From positions 62,001-126,000 of the forward strand of contig NZ_BIXY01000002.1 of NCBI RefSeq assembly GCF_008326305.1: DNA of 64,000 nt, given 5' to 3'. The notes under the pieces are model-generated. The model was not told the origin of the DNA, ran no database searches, and saw only the letters and a list, made by a program, of their open reading frames with translations. Below are positions 1 through 8,156 of this stretch, in pieces. The translations under genes were made by a program, and so were the position numbers. The DNA comes from Dictyobacter arantiisoli (GTDB lineage: Bacteria; Chloroflexota; Ktedonobacteria; Ktedonobacterales; Ktedonobacteraceae). Every line of letters starts with the position of its first letter. The first letter of the stretch is position 1.

Positions 1-118
1 GCGAACTTATTGGGTGCCGTTACTCTGGCGTTACAAGACCTATAAATACTTATAACATTCAGACATGCCAGCTGGGTGGTCGATGTTTGGTCACTTATCT
101 GAATGCAAGGACGTATAA
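1..118. other. Window edge, leader of first gene
   Basis: No complete gene lies here. Two forward frames are open from the first base and stop at 43-45 and 53-55, so the tail of an upstream plus-strand gene may be present, but 14-17 codons are too few to identify it. The rest is a short leader for the gene at 119, with an AAGG ribosome-binding stretch at about 107-110. Confidence 0.3.
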
Positions 119-1336
119 GTGCGTAATCTTGAGAGGCTTACAGTGGAAACAGGCCGGGTCATTCAAAGACGCTACCTGCTACAACGCTTGATACAGCAGG
201 GGCAAACTTCTGCTGTCTACCAGGGGTTCGACCAGGTATTGCAACGTACAGTTGCAGTTAAAGCGGCAGCAGTGGAACATATTTCCATCTATCGTGCTGC
301 CATTCGCGCAACTGCACAGTTTACCCATCCCAATATTATTGGCATCTATGACCTGATTCTTGAGCCTGATGCCTTATATATTGTACAGGAATATGTTGAT
401 GGCGATGATTTTGGCACATTGTTGCAATCCCAACTCTCGCCATATTATGTGGTTGATCTGGGCGTGCAGATTTGCCAGGCACTGATGTATGCCGCAACCC
501 CATCGCGCAAAATATGTCATGGCGATTTAACTCCTGCTGCGATTGTGCGTGACCGCCGTGGATTTGTACGCGTCAATAATTTTGCCTTGCCCGGTGATGT
601 TCATTATTTTTCAACCTGGAATATCCTGGGTGGTGGACCTACGCCTTTTTCTGATCCCGATTTGCCGGTTGGTCAGGCCAGCGAGGGGCGCTATGCTGAC
701 GATACCCGTGCGGTTGGTCTTCTGCTCTATCAATTACTCACTTCAGGACGTAGCGCTGATGCGCGCACTGTCGAGCCTCCTACCGACGGACGTTTACGCT
801 TTATGCGCAACACGCCCCCCGAGGTCTGTGAAGTCGTTGCCCGCACTGTCATTCGCCAGCATCCCCAGAATATTTCAGCCGCCGAAGCACTGCATGCTGA
901 ATTAAAGAAGCTCGCTGATGCGTTAGCGCCTGCTATACCCGTTCCGGCTATGGCTCAGCCCGCACCAGCGTTAGCCTATCAGGTGGCTGAAGAACCTGCG
1001 GGACGTGCCGCGCAAGCGCAATTTATGCCTGTGCGTACCGGTCTCCTCAGCCAGCCTCTGGGAGCCAGTCCCGATTCCACTTCACTATCTGGTGCCGGGA
1101 ATGATTTCCCGACCCGCGTGGATGCTAATGAGCGCATGGTGAGGCCTGAACCGACTACGGGGGCCTCTTTTGATATGTCTATGAGTTCTCAGCTTGCGGC
1201 CGCCCGCCAGGCAGCATACAACGAAGGCACACCAGCCAAACGTGTCAATATGCCTCTCATCATCATTCTGGGCCTCTTCCTATTTGCCCTCTTCTTTGGC
1301 ATTGGTTATTATTTATCAACTCTCCTCATCCACTAA
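119..1336 (+). CDS. Membrane-anchored Ser/Thr kinase-like protein, probable pseudokinase
   Basis: Residues about 15-270 align with the Hanks-type Ser/Thr kinase fold: an N-lobe with VAVK lysine (K48), then an EYVDG hinge. Key catalytic positions are altered. The glycine loop is QQGQTSAVY, the HRDLKPxN loop reads HGDLTPAA (134-141), losing Arg, Lys and Asn, and the metal-binding DFG reads NNF (153-155). A Pro/Ala-rich linker follows, with one C-terminal membrane helix at about 379-401. The protein is therefore likely a tail-anchored pseudokinase acting as a scaffold or nucleotide sensor. The loss of catalysis is inferred from motifs. The start is GTG at 119 with an upstream AAGG; no better ATG agrees with the kinase N-lobe. 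Confidence 0.75.
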   Translation: MRNLERLTVETGRVIQRRYLLQRLIQQGQTSAVYQGFDQVLQRTVAVKAAAVEHISIYRAAIRATAQFTHPNIIGIYDLILEPDALYIVQEYVDGDDFGTLLQSQLSPYYVVDLGVQICQALMYAATPSRKICHGDLTPAAIVRDRRGFVRVNNFALPGDVHYFSTWNILGGGPTPFSDPDLPVGQASEGRYADDTRAVGLLLYQLLTSGRSADARTVEPPTDGRLRFMRNTPPEVCEVVARTVIRQHPQNISAAEALHAELKKLADALAPAIPVPAMAQPAPALAYQVAEEPAGRAAQAQFMPVRTGLLSQPLGASPDSTSLSGAGNDFPTRVDANERMVRPEPTTGASFDMSMSSQLAAARQAAYNEGTPAKRVNMPLIIILGLFLFALFFGIGYYLSTLLIH

Positions 1337-1365
1337 CTATAGAACCTTTTCCCATGCGGAAGTGC

Positions 1366-1385
1366 AGGAGGACAGCAATCCTCCT
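1366..1385. repeat. Small hairpin related to the dispersed multi-hairpin repeat
   Basis: AGGAGGA and TCCTCCT form a perfect 7-bp stem with a CAGCAA loop, preceded by GTGC and followed by GCCG. The same GTGC-(G/A)GGAGGACAG core recurs in the repeat at 20.6 kb, so this looks like a single-hairpin fragment of that family. It lies just after the pseudokinase stop and could act as a weak terminator, but it has no T tract. Confidence 0.5.
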
Positions 1386-1415
1386 GCCGACGCGCGGAGA
1401 TTGCTCTAAAAACTC

Positions 1416-1444
1416 TTGAATAATGGCGGGGTTTATGGTATGCT
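1416..1444 (+). promoter_or_regulatory. Sigma-70-type promoter
   Basis: TTGAAT (1416-1421) and TATGCT (1439-1444) are separated by 17 bp. The promoter faces the small ORF at 1496 and, further on, the MFS gene at 1803. It was called from sequence match alone. Confidence 0.5.
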
Positions 1445-1495
1445 TTAAGCGCAAATTCTTCAAAATAACTATAAGTGCTGCGTAAGGAGCATTCA

Positions 1496-1576
1496 ATGAG
1501 AACAGCATCAATCACATTTTCCACCATTGCTGCCACTGTCCCCAGCAGCCTCATTGGGATTGAGTGCTCTCTCTAA
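1496..1576 (+). CDS. Possible 26-residue leader or small protein
   Basis: An ATG preceded by AAGGAG (1484-1489, ideal spacing) opens a 26-codon frame rich in Ser, Thr, Ile and Ala that ends at TAA 1574-1576. It lies about 50 bp after a good promoter and 226 bp before the MFS transporter gene. It may be a leader peptide for that gene, an independent small protein, or chance. No family is recognised. The remaining spacer, 1577-1802, shows no other gene; GAGGAG at about 1787-1792 serves the MFS start. Confidence 0.35.
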   Translation: MRTASITFSTIAATVPSSLIGIECSL

Positions 1577-1802
1577 GCAGCAAGAATAGCTTCGCTTTTT
1601 CACTTCTTGTGTGTTTGATCGATGAGTCACACCCTGCGGTTACTTATTACCGTATATAATTATGTCTACATGACTGATTATATCTACGGGCCGCAGTGAA
1701 TACTGCTGAACTCATGATCCCGGGACCTGATGTGCACTCTTCCCTCCTAATAATATTCGCTCTGTAATCGTCTTTACGAAGACATTTGAGGAGTGCCATT
1801 CT

Positions 1803-3110
1803 ATGCATTCTAAGCACAGCAAGTTTAATGCCTTTACCGTCTATCTCTGGATTGCTGGCCTGGGCGCGTTTGCGCAATCCATCATTTTTACTTTGAGTAT
1901 GGTCTATCAAATTGAGACGGTAAAACTCAATCCATTACAATTGGTCCTGGTGGGTACGACATTGGAAACAGCTTGCTTTATCAGTCAGGTGCCGACGGGT
2001 ATTCTGGCCGATATGTACAGCCGTCGGCTGGCGGTCATTGTGGGCTATCTTTTGATGGGTCTTGGCTTTCTCTTAGAGGGCATGCTCCCGACCTTTTTCG
2101 TGATGTTGCTGGCTCAAATACTCTGGGGCTGTGGCGCGACCTGTGTCAGCGGCGCTGAGGAGGCCTGGTGTGCCAGCGAGATCGGCGAGGAACGCGTGGG
2201 TGCAGCTTTTCTGCGTAGTTCACAACTCGGTATGCTTGCTTCGCTGTTGGGCATACCGCTGGGCATCGGATTGGGATTACTGCGGCTGAATTTGCCGATT
2301 GTCGTCGGAGGTGTCGTTTTTATCCTGCTGGCTCTTTTCCTTTTCTTCTGGATGCCGGAGCGCAACTTTCAGCCCGCGCCACATACCGAACGCAGTTCCT
2401 GGCGTGCGATGGGACAATTGATGGCGGATGGCGGTCAGGCTGTACGCCGCAGTCGGATGTTGCTGACGATTCTTTGTATCACGGCCTTTGTTGGCATGGC
2501 GAGCGAAGGTTTTGATCGTTTACAGACCGATCATTTTATCCAGGATTTCGCGTTTCCGTCCTTTTTTCACCTGCCACAACTAATCTGGTTTGGCATCATC
2601 GCTGAAGGCTCGCACCTGCTCTGTCTGACTGCCACAGAACTTGTGCGCCGTTGTGTCAATACTAACAATCAGACATTGGTCATTCGTGTCATGTCTGGTT
2701 TGCAAATCCTGTTAATTGGCAGCATCATCGTCTTTGCGCTCACTGATAATTTTTATCTGGCTCTGCTCTCCTTCTGGTGTGCCAGTATTGGACGGCGTGC
2801 CGATGCGCCACTCTATAATACCTGGATTGTTCAGAACAGCGAGCCGCGCATACGAGCCACCGTCATATCCATGTTTGGACAGGTGGATGCCATTGGACAG
2901 ATCGTAGGTGGACCGGGTATTGGCTATCTTGGTAGTGCCCCCTCCTTGCGCGCTGCGTTACTGGCTACCAGTGCCATCCTCACGCCCAATCTTATCTTCT
3001 TTGCGCGGGCGCTCGGTATAAGCAAAACAGCTCCCATCTATGCCATTGAGGAAAGCGCGGTCAGCATTGCAGAAACGGTTCTCGATGCAACTGGACTTGA
3101 CGTGAGTTAG
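1803..3110 (+). CDS. MFS transporter
   Basis: A 435-residue integral membrane protein of the major facilitator superfamily with about 12 hydrophobic segments. The loop between helices 2 and 3 carries a recognisable motif A (GILADMYSRR, about residues 71-80). The central cytoplasmic loop is charged, and the C-terminal half contains another set of six helices. The substrate cannot be read from sequence; multidrug or small-metabolite export is typical for this type. The start is an ATG with GAGGAG about 10 bp upstream. The gene stands alone, and its 3' end overlaps the promoter proposed for the T-box leader. Confidence 0.85.
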   Translation: MHSKHSKFNAFTVYLWIAGLGAFAQSIIFTLSMVYQIETVKLNPLQLVLVGTTLETACFISQVPTGILADMYSRRLAVIVGYLLMGLGFLLEGMLPTFFVMLLAQILWGCGATCVSGAEEAWCASEIGEERVGAAFLRSSQLGMLASLLGIPLGIGLGLLRLNLPIVVGGVVFILLALFLFFWMPERNFQPAPHTERSSWRAMGQLMADGGQAVRRSRMLLTILCITAFVGMASEGFDRLQTDHFIQDFAFPSFFHLPQLIWFGIIAEGSHLLCLTATELVRRCVNTNNQTLVIRVMSGLQILLIGSIIVFALTDNFYLALLSFWCASIGRRADAPLYNTWIVQNSEPRIRATVISMFGQVDAIGQIVGGPGIGYLGSAPSLRAALLATSAILTPNLIFFARALGISKTAPIYAIEESAVSIAETVLDATGLDVS

Positions 3111-3126
3111 AAGGAGATGTTATAGT
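3097..3126 (+). promoter_or_regulatory. Promoter for T-box leader and AspRS gene
   Basis: TTGACG (3097-3102) and TATAGT (3121-3126) are separated by 18 bp. The -35 box lies inside the 3' end of the MFS gene. Transcription would begin near 3133, giving a leader of about 580 nt before the AspRS gene. Confidence 0.5.
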
Positions 3127-3132
3127 CTGATC

Positions 3133-3499
3133 AATAAATAAGTGCATATCATAAAGCAATGAATGGGATATGTTGGATCGGTCCCCGATTCTTAAGAGAG
3201 CAATGTCCAGGCTGCAAGCATTGCGTTTCGTTCCAATCCGATGACACCCATGAGCTAACCAGCGAACCATAGCGCTGGCTATCCAGTAACTGGTTTTCGG
3301 TTGTGCGCCCGTTATCGCGCAGCGGTTTCGTCGTTATCCCACTGTTTATATATGATGAGCAAGTGAGCGCGACCGAACCGACTGAGATTCCACTTCTACC
3401 AGCCTTTGCAAACGGGCGCGTAGGAGCGTGGAATAAAAGGTGGTGGTACCACGATAGGCGCATAGGCCCCTCGTCCTCCTGGAGGATGAGGGTTTTTTT
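3133..3499 (+). ncRNA. T-box riboswitch leader of aspartyl-tRNA synthetase
   Basis: The diagnostic T-box sequence GGTGGTACCACG is at about 3442-3453. It is followed by an intrinsic terminator at 3468-3499: CCCTCGTCCT pairs with AGGATGAGGG (one G-U pair) and is followed by seven T. Upstream, AAGAGAGC and GGCTGCAAGC (about 3193-3220) resemble the Stem I AG bulge and distal loop. Uncharged tRNA pairing with the TGGT of the bulge would favour antitermination. The specifier codon is not certain. GAC followed by A at 3243-3245 (Asp) fits the downstream gene, while AAC at 3256-3258 (Asn) is the alternative. TGGT pairs best with an A73 tRNA and only by wobble with the usual G73 of tRNA-Asp or tRNA-Asn. 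Confidence 0.8.
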
Positions 3500-3629
3500 A
3501 TTGTCCTTTTCCAGCTATAACCTGCGATATCTTTGTTGATGTCTATGCACAGAAGGAGCGAGATGATGAATAACGACGGCGACGATAATGATCGCGAGGA
3601 AGGCACTGGATGTCTGTAACAGAATGTAT

Positions 3630-3678
3630 GCAGGCTTGTCAGGTGTCCTTCCTCTTTGAAACAGCCTGACAAGCCTGC
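3630..3678 (+). other. Strong hairpin between T-box terminator and aspS
   Basis: GCAGGCTTGTCAGG (3630-3643) and CCTGACAAGCCTGC (3665-3678) form a perfect 14-bp stem with a 21-nt loop, followed by AGATGTTTTTA. It lies 34 bp upstream of the synthetase start, after the T-box terminator. It could be a second attenuator, an RNA-stabilising stem or a processing site. Confidence 0.5.
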
Positions 3679-3712
3679 AGATGTTTTTATCAGATAGCAA
3701 GGAGTTTTTCTC

Positions 3713-5020
3713 ATGGAACGTATCCGCACCAGCGAAATCTCATCTCATGTTGGCACGCGTATTCGGGTTGCTGGCTGGCTGCATTCATTCCGCCGTCTAG
3801 GTGGAATTACCTTTCTTGTCGTACGTGACGGCTGGGGAATAATGCAGGCCGTGGCTGAAAGCGAGGCTGAAATTGCGCCGCTCTTAGCTGCCGAGGCTGG
3901 CCTGGAAAGTATTATTGTGATCGAGGGTCAGGTGATTGGTACAGCGCAGGCTCCGGGAGGATGTGAACTGCACGACCTGAGCATTGAGATTCTCAGCCCT
4001 ATCTCCGAAGTTCCGCCTATTATGCTCAACAAGACCAAACTCAACGCTCAGCCTGCAACCTTACTGGATCATGCGCCGGTTGCCAATCGGCATCCACAGC
4101 GCCGGGCCATCTTTCGTCTCTCGGCTGGGATTATCGCAGCCTATCGCCGTATCTTAACCGAGCGTAACTTTACAGAAATTCAGACTCCCAAAATCGTAGC
4201 AGCTGCTACTGAAAGCGGGGCTAACGTCTTCCAACTAGACTACTTTGGACGTCCGGCTTATCTGGCCCAGAGCCCACAATTCTATAAGCAGATCATGGTT
4301 GGTGTCTTTGAGCGTGTCTTCGAGGTAGGACACGTCTTCCGCGCCGAGCCGCACGACACCACGCGCCATCTCAACGAATACATTAGCCTGGATGCTGAAT
4401 TCGGCTTTATCGACAATCATACTACCGTCATGGCCTTATTGCGTGACGTTATTGGTTTTATCCTCAATAGCTTGAGCGAAAATTACAGTCCCGAACTGGA
4501 ACTCTTACATACTCGCATACCTACTATGCCTGCTGAAGTCCCCTCCATCCATTTCGCGGACGCGCAGGAACTTATCCTCAAACTGCATCAAGTCGATGTG
4601 CGCGGTGAACCAGACCTCTCGCCACAGGATGAGCGCTGGCTGGGCGCGTGGGCGCAACAGGAATTCCAGAGTGACTTCTTATTCGTTACTGGTTATCCTA
4701 TGCGTAAACGGCCCTTTTATACGCATCCAGATCCGCAGTGTCCGGAATATTCCAACTCGTTTGACCTGCTTTTTCGCGGAACTGAACTCGTCACAGGAGG
4801 GCAACGCCTGCATCTGCATCAGGACTACATAGTGACCCTTGAGCGTGCCCATCTGCCCATCGCAGCATTTGACTACTACCTGGAAGCATTTAAATACGGC
4901 ATGCCACCGCATGGAGGCTTTGCTATCGGACTTGAACGCCTGCTCATGCAGTTACTCGGCATCCAGAACGTCAAACTCACAGCCACTTTTCCCCGTGACC
5001 TCAACCGCCTGGTCCCGTAG
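3713..5020 (+). CDS. aspS: Aspartate--tRNA(Asp/Asn) ligase, archaeal/eukaryal type
   Basis: This 435-residue class II aminoacyl-tRNA synthetase charges tRNA-Asp, and possibly tRNA-Asn, with aspartate. An N-terminal OB fold (about 1-110) binds the anticodon. The catalytic core shows QSPQFYKQ, the motif 2 region RAEPHDTTRHLNEY, a GGQR segment typical of AspRS rather than AsnRS, and motif 3 GFAIGLERLLMQLLG with PRDLNRLVP at the end. The length near 430 and the absence of the large bacterial GAD insertion mark the archaeal/eukaryal-like subtype (AspS2), often non-discriminating and paired with GatCAB. Tested specificity is unknown. The start is an ATG with AAGGAG 9 bp upstream. The gene is regulated by the T-box leader upstream. 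Confidence 0.85.
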   Translation: MERIRTSEISSHVGTRIRVAGWLHSFRRLGGITFLVVRDGWGIMQAVAESEAEIAPLLAAEAGLESIIVIEGQVIGTAQAPGGCELHDLSIEILSPISEVPPIMLNKTKLNAQPATLLDHAPVANRHPQRRAIFRLSAGIIAAYRRILTERNFTEIQTPKIVAAATESGANVFQLDYFGRPAYLAQSPQFYKQIMVGVFERVFEVGHVFRAEPHDTTRHLNEYISLDAEFGFIDNHTTVMALLRDVIGFILNSLSENYSPELELLHTRIPTMPAEVPSIHFADAQELILKLHQVDVRGEPDLSPQDERWLGAWAQQEFQSDFLFVTGYPMRKRPFYTHPDPQCPEYSNSFDLLFRGTELVTGGQRLHLHQDYIVTLERAHLPIAAFDYYLEAFKYGMPPHGGFAIGLERLLMQLLGIQNVKLTATFPRDLNRLVP

Positions 5021-5062
5021 ACGTTAAAACTGAACGCGTTGCAAGGGCACGCTTTGAGCCAT

Positions 5063-5095
5063 TTCAGGGTCATGGAAGCCATCCATGACCCTGAA
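5063..5095. terminator. Hairpin after aspS, possible terminator
   Basis: TTCAGGGTCATGG (5063-5075) and CCATGACCCTGAA (5083-5095) form a perfect 13-bp stem with a 7-nt loop, 43 bp after the synthetase stop. There is no T tract on either side, so intrinsic termination is uncertain. Confidence 0.4.
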
Positions 5096-5200
5096 GGTGG
5101 GCGCCTCGGCTCGCTGCGGCTCGTCTTCTGCGTCAAACAGAGGTGATGAGGACCATGCTGGCATATTTATCAAACAAAGTATCATTATTGGAATAGTAAC

Positions 5201-5229
5201 TTGACAGACATAGTAATATGATGTATAAT
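5201..5229 (+). promoter_or_regulatory. Near-consensus promoter with candidate PadR operator
   Basis: TTGACA (5201-5206) and TATAAT (5224-5229) match the consensus exactly with a 17-bp spacer. Within it, ACAT (5208-5211) and ATGT (5221-5224) form a dyad similar to the ATGT/ACAT half-sites known for PadR regulators. A promoter this strong driving a PadR-led operon suggests tight self-repression. The operator assignment is inference. Confidence 0.75.
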
Positions 5230-5248
5230 CCCAATACGAGGTGATGAT

Positions 5249-5578
5249 ATGAGTGAAAACAAACTTACTTCTGACCTGCTGCGCGGACATACCGATACGA
5301 TGATTTTACGCCTCTTATCGGAAGCTGACCGCTACGGCTACGAGATTGTCAAGCTGATTGCTGAGCGCTCGGGTGGGGACTATGAATTAAAGGAAGCCAC
5401 GATGTACTCCAGCGTCCGGCGGCTTGAGGTGGACGGTGATATCGAATGGTATTGGGGCGATGAATCTCAGGGCGGAAGGCGGAAATATTTCAGGATTACT
5501 GAAAAAGGGAAAGCGACGTACGATCGCAACAAACGCAACTGGGAGTACGCGAAGCGCGTACTGGATAACCTCTTGTAA
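5249..5578 (+). CDS. PadR-family transcriptional regulator
   Basis: A 109-residue PadR winged-helix repressor. The N-terminal LLRGHTDTMILRLLSEADRYGYEI segment (in two helices) is typical, followed by YSSVRRLE in the recognition helix, a GGRRKYFRIT wing and a short C-terminal dimerisation helix. PadR proteins usually repress adjacent transporter genes and release DNA on binding a drug or aromatic acid. It is the first gene of an operon with the helical-pentapeptide protein and an ABC exporter, so it most likely controls them and itself. The ATG start has GAGGTGAT just upstream. Confidence 0.9.
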   Translation: MSENKLTSDLLRGHTDTMILRLLSEADRYGYEIVKLIAERSGGDYELKEATMYSSVRRLEVDGDIEWYWGDESQGGRRKYFRITEKGKATYDRNKRNWEYAKRVLDNLL

Positions 5579-5593
5579 AGGAAATGTGTTGTT

Positions 5594-6457
5594 ATGAATG
5601 AGAAATTGACCAACTATGTCAACGGCGTTTTTGCTCCCTACGATGGGGTAAAAAGCGCGACCGAATTAAAGGCTGATCTGCTCGCCGATTTGTTGGAGCG
5701 CTTCCGGGAACTCAAAGCTGAGGGTAAGGATGATGAAACTGCCTTTGACATGACCATTGAGAGTATCGGCGACATTGAGCAAACCGTCCAGGAGGTCGCC
5801 AACCTCTCCCACTCGCTGGAGCGGCAGGTGTTCATAAACTTGAGTGCAAGTAATTTGCCAAAGAGCGACTTTGCGGGTGTTATCGCGCATCAAGGAAATT
5901 TTAAAGCGAGCGCGTTGCGCGGCTCTGACTTTACGGGCGCAGACTTAACCGGGAGCTCGTTTCGGGGCAGTGACGTCCGTGAAGCCACGTTTGCTGGCGC
6001 CAATCTGACCGATTGCGACTTCTCCACCCTTGACCTTGCGGATGCGAACTTCCGTGAAGCCATCCTTGTGCGCACCAACTTCAACGCGTCGGGGCTGGTC
6101 GGAGCACAATTCATCGGAGTCAAGCTGACTGATGTCAAATTCACGAAGACTGACCTGCGAAAAACCACCTTTGAAAGCTGTACCTTTCTGGGCGTAGACT
6201 TCCACTATTCCGACCTGAGCGGACAGCAACTTGATGGGCAGACCTTTATCGGCGTCACGTTTGACCTGCCGGCACTGAAGGATGTTTCGTTTCAGGGCGC
6301 GACCCTCAAAAATGTGTCTTTCCGCCCGGTAGGTCTCTGGTCTCTGAAGCGTGCTATACAATCCATTCACTTTGACGGCGCGATGATGGATAAGTTAACG
6401 TATGCCGCGCTCAAAGGCCTGGGAGCTGATGTATCGAAGGCGACTGTCCTCTCATAA
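5594..6457 (+). CDS. HAAS-like helical domain plus pentapeptide-repeat protein
   Basis: Residues 1 to about 75 form an acidic helical domain resembling the HAAS/DUF1700 type that often sits beside PadR genes. From about 80 to 260 the protein is a run of pentapeptide repeats with the A(D/N)LxX pattern, for example DFTGADLTGSSF and ANLTDCDFSTLDLADANF, expected to fold as a right-handed quadrilateral beta helix. There is no membrane segment or signal peptide. Lying between the regulator and the ABC genes, it could be an accessory or protective protein of the efflux system; some pentapeptide proteins shield DNA gyrase. That role is speculative. The gap to padR is 15 bp, with an ATG start. Confidence 0.75.
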   Translation: MNEKLTNYVNGVFAPYDGVKSATELKADLLADLLERFRELKAEGKDDETAFDMTIESIGDIEQTVQEVANLSHSLERQVFINLSASNLPKSDFAGVIAHQGNFKASALRGSDFTGADLTGSSFRGSDVREATFAGANLTDCDFSTLDLADANFREAILVRTNFNASGLVGAQFIGVKLTDVKFTKTDLRKTTFESCTFLGVDFHYSDLSGQQLDGQTFIGVTFDLPALKDVSFQGATLKNVSFRPVGLWSLKRAIQSIHFDGAMMDKLTYAALKGLGADVSKATVLS

Positions 6458-6467
6458 GGAAAAGATT

Positions 6468-7229
6468 GTGCAAAACATTTCAATTCAGGTAGAAGATCTA
6501 CAAAAATCCTACAAGAAGCTCACAGTCTTAAAAGGCGTGAATTTCACTGTGGAGCAGGGCAGCATTTTTGCCCTGCTTGGCTCCAACGGCGCGGGCAAGA
6601 CAACGCTTATCAAAATCCTCACTACGCTGCTCAAACAGGACGGCGGAACTGCCATCGTCAACGGATTTGATGTTGCGTCAAAGCCAGACCACGTGCGGCA
6701 ATCACTGAGTCTGACCGGGCAATTTGCCGCCGTGGATGAGATTTTAACCGGGCAAGAAAATCTGATCATGATCGCCAGGCTCCGACATCTCAAACATCCG
6801 CGCCAGATTGCCGACGAGCTACTGACACGCTTCGGTTTAACCGATGCCGCAAACCGCAGGGCGTCGACGTATTCAGGCGGTATGCGCCGCAGGCTTGATC
6901 TGGCCATGAGCCTGGTGGGAACACCGCCGATCCTGTTCCTGGACGAGCCGACCACCGGGCTTGACCCCGAGGGACGCATTGAGGTGTGGAAAGTGGTGAA
7001 GGAGCTGGCGGATAGTGGCATCACAATCTTCTTGACCACGCAGTACCTGGATGAGGCGGAACAGCTGGCCGATCACATTGCCATTCTCCATGAGGGCACG
7101 ATTATCGCCAGCGGCACGCTCATGGAGCTAAAAAAGCTGTTTCCAGTGGCTTCGGTGGAGTATGTTGAAAAACAACCAACCTTGGAGGAGATATTTCTTG
7201 CCATCATTGGCAAAAAGGAGGATCAGTAA
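6468..7229 (+). CDS. ABC transporter ATP-binding protein, DrrA type
   Basis: This is the nucleotide-binding subunit of an ABC-2 type exporter, 253 residues. Walker A is GSNGAGKTT, the signature is YSGGMRRRLDLA, Walker B is ILFLDEPTTGLD, and the switch-histidine region is replaced by TTQYLDEAEQL, as in daunorubicin-resistance DrrA proteins. I place the start at GTG 6468, because AAGGA follows the upstream stop at the right distance and homology begins there. The longer frame from 6402 would overlap the pentapeptide gene in another frame. It works with the permease encoded immediately downstream. Confidence 0.9.
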   Translation: MQNISIQVEDLQKSYKKLTVLKGVNFTVEQGSIFALLGSNGAGKTTLIKILTTLLKQDGGTAIVNGFDVASKPDHVRQSLSLTGQFAAVDEILTGQENLIMIARLRHLKHPRQIADELLTRFGLTDAANRRASTYSGGMRRRLDLAMSLVGTPPILFLDEPTTGLDPEGRIEVWKVVKELADSGITIFLTTQYLDEAEQLADHIAILHEGTIIASGTLMELKKLFPVASVEYVEKQPTLEEIFLAIIGKKEDQ

Positions 7230-7997
7230 ATGGAAACGATACAGAAACACTTTTTCAGCGATATGAGCGTGATGCTTGGTCGTTCCATGCGCCATATTTT
7301 CCGCAGTATGGACACCATCATCACGGTCACGATCATGCCTATTGCGTTTATGTTGCTGTTCGTGTATGTGTTCGGCGGCGCAATTCAAACCGGGACAGCT
7401 AATTATGTCAATTACTTGTTACCTGGTATCTTACTGATTGCTATTGCGAGCGGGATATCCTATACGGCTTTCCGTTTGTTTACTGATGTGCAACGGGGTA
7501 TCTTTGAGCGATTTCGCTCCATGCCGATTGCCCCTTCCACCATGCTGTGGGGACATGTCCTGACCTCGCTGGTCTCCAACGCGATTTCGGTGGTGGTCAT
7601 CATTCTCGTCGCGTTGATTATGGGCTTTCGTTCGTCGGCGGGCATCCTGTCATGGCTTGCCGTCGTCGGTATACTCGCGTTGTTTACGCTGGCTTTAACC
7701 TGGGTTGCGGTGATTGCCGGACTGACCGCAAAATCGACAGACGGGGCAACTGCATTTTCGTATCCGATTATCTTCCTGCCCTTTATCAGCTCGGCGTTTG
7801 TGCCAACCAGATCGATGCCACTGGTCGTCAGGGTCTTTGCCGAAAATCAGCCAGTGACGGCGATCGTGGATACCATCCGTGCGTTACTGTCTGGACAGCC
7901 AGTGTCTAACAATATATGGGTTGCTCTTGCATGGTGCGTCGGCATTCTGGTTGTGGCCTACCTCTTTGCGATGTGGGCCTATAAAAAGCGCGTGTAA
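7230..7997 (+). CDS. ABC-2 type transporter permease, DrrB type
   Basis: A 255-residue integral membrane partner of the preceding ATPase, with six predicted helices of the ABC2_membrane family. The N-terminus RSMRHIFRSMDTIITVTIMP is typical, and a RGIFERFRSMPIAPS segment marks the cytoplasmic coupling loop. The gene starts on the base after the ATPase stop, showing translational coupling. With the ATPase it would form a (2+2) exporter for a hydrophobic drug or lipid. The substrate is unknown. Confidence 0.9.
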   Translation: METIQKHFFSDMSVMLGRSMRHIFRSMDTIITVTIMPIAFMLLFVYVFGGAIQTGTANYVNYLLPGILLIAIASGISYTAFRLFTDVQRGIFERFRSMPIAPSTMLWGHVLTSLVSNAISVVVIILVALIMGFRSSAGILSWLAVVGILALFTLALTWVAVIAGLTAKSTDGATAFSYPIIFLPFISSAFVPTRSMPLVVRVFAENQPVTAIVDTIRALLSGQPVSNNIWVALAWCVGILVVAYLFAMWAYKKRV

Positions 7998-8110
7998 AAA
8001 GAGCGCAGTATCCGAGGACCAGTTCTAAGCCAGCAACCCCTTAGCGGAATTTTGAGGGGGGGTTATGTCGGGACCTCGATTTACCGAAAAGATGAAGCAT
8101 AATCTCAAGC

Positions 8111-8146
8111 AAAAAAGGATCTCTCATCAAATGATGAGAGATCCTT
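8111..8146 (-). terminator. Intrinsic terminator of tRNA-Ala
   Basis: AAGGATCTCTCATC (8115-8128) and GATGAGAGATCCTT (8133-8146) form a 14-bp stem with a 4-nt loop. On the minus strand the stem runs into six T (complement of 8111-8116), giving a good Rho-independent terminator for the tRNA gene. The rest of the spacer after the permease, 7998-8110, shows no gene. Confidence 0.8.
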
Positions 8147-8156
8147 CTGGTTTGGG

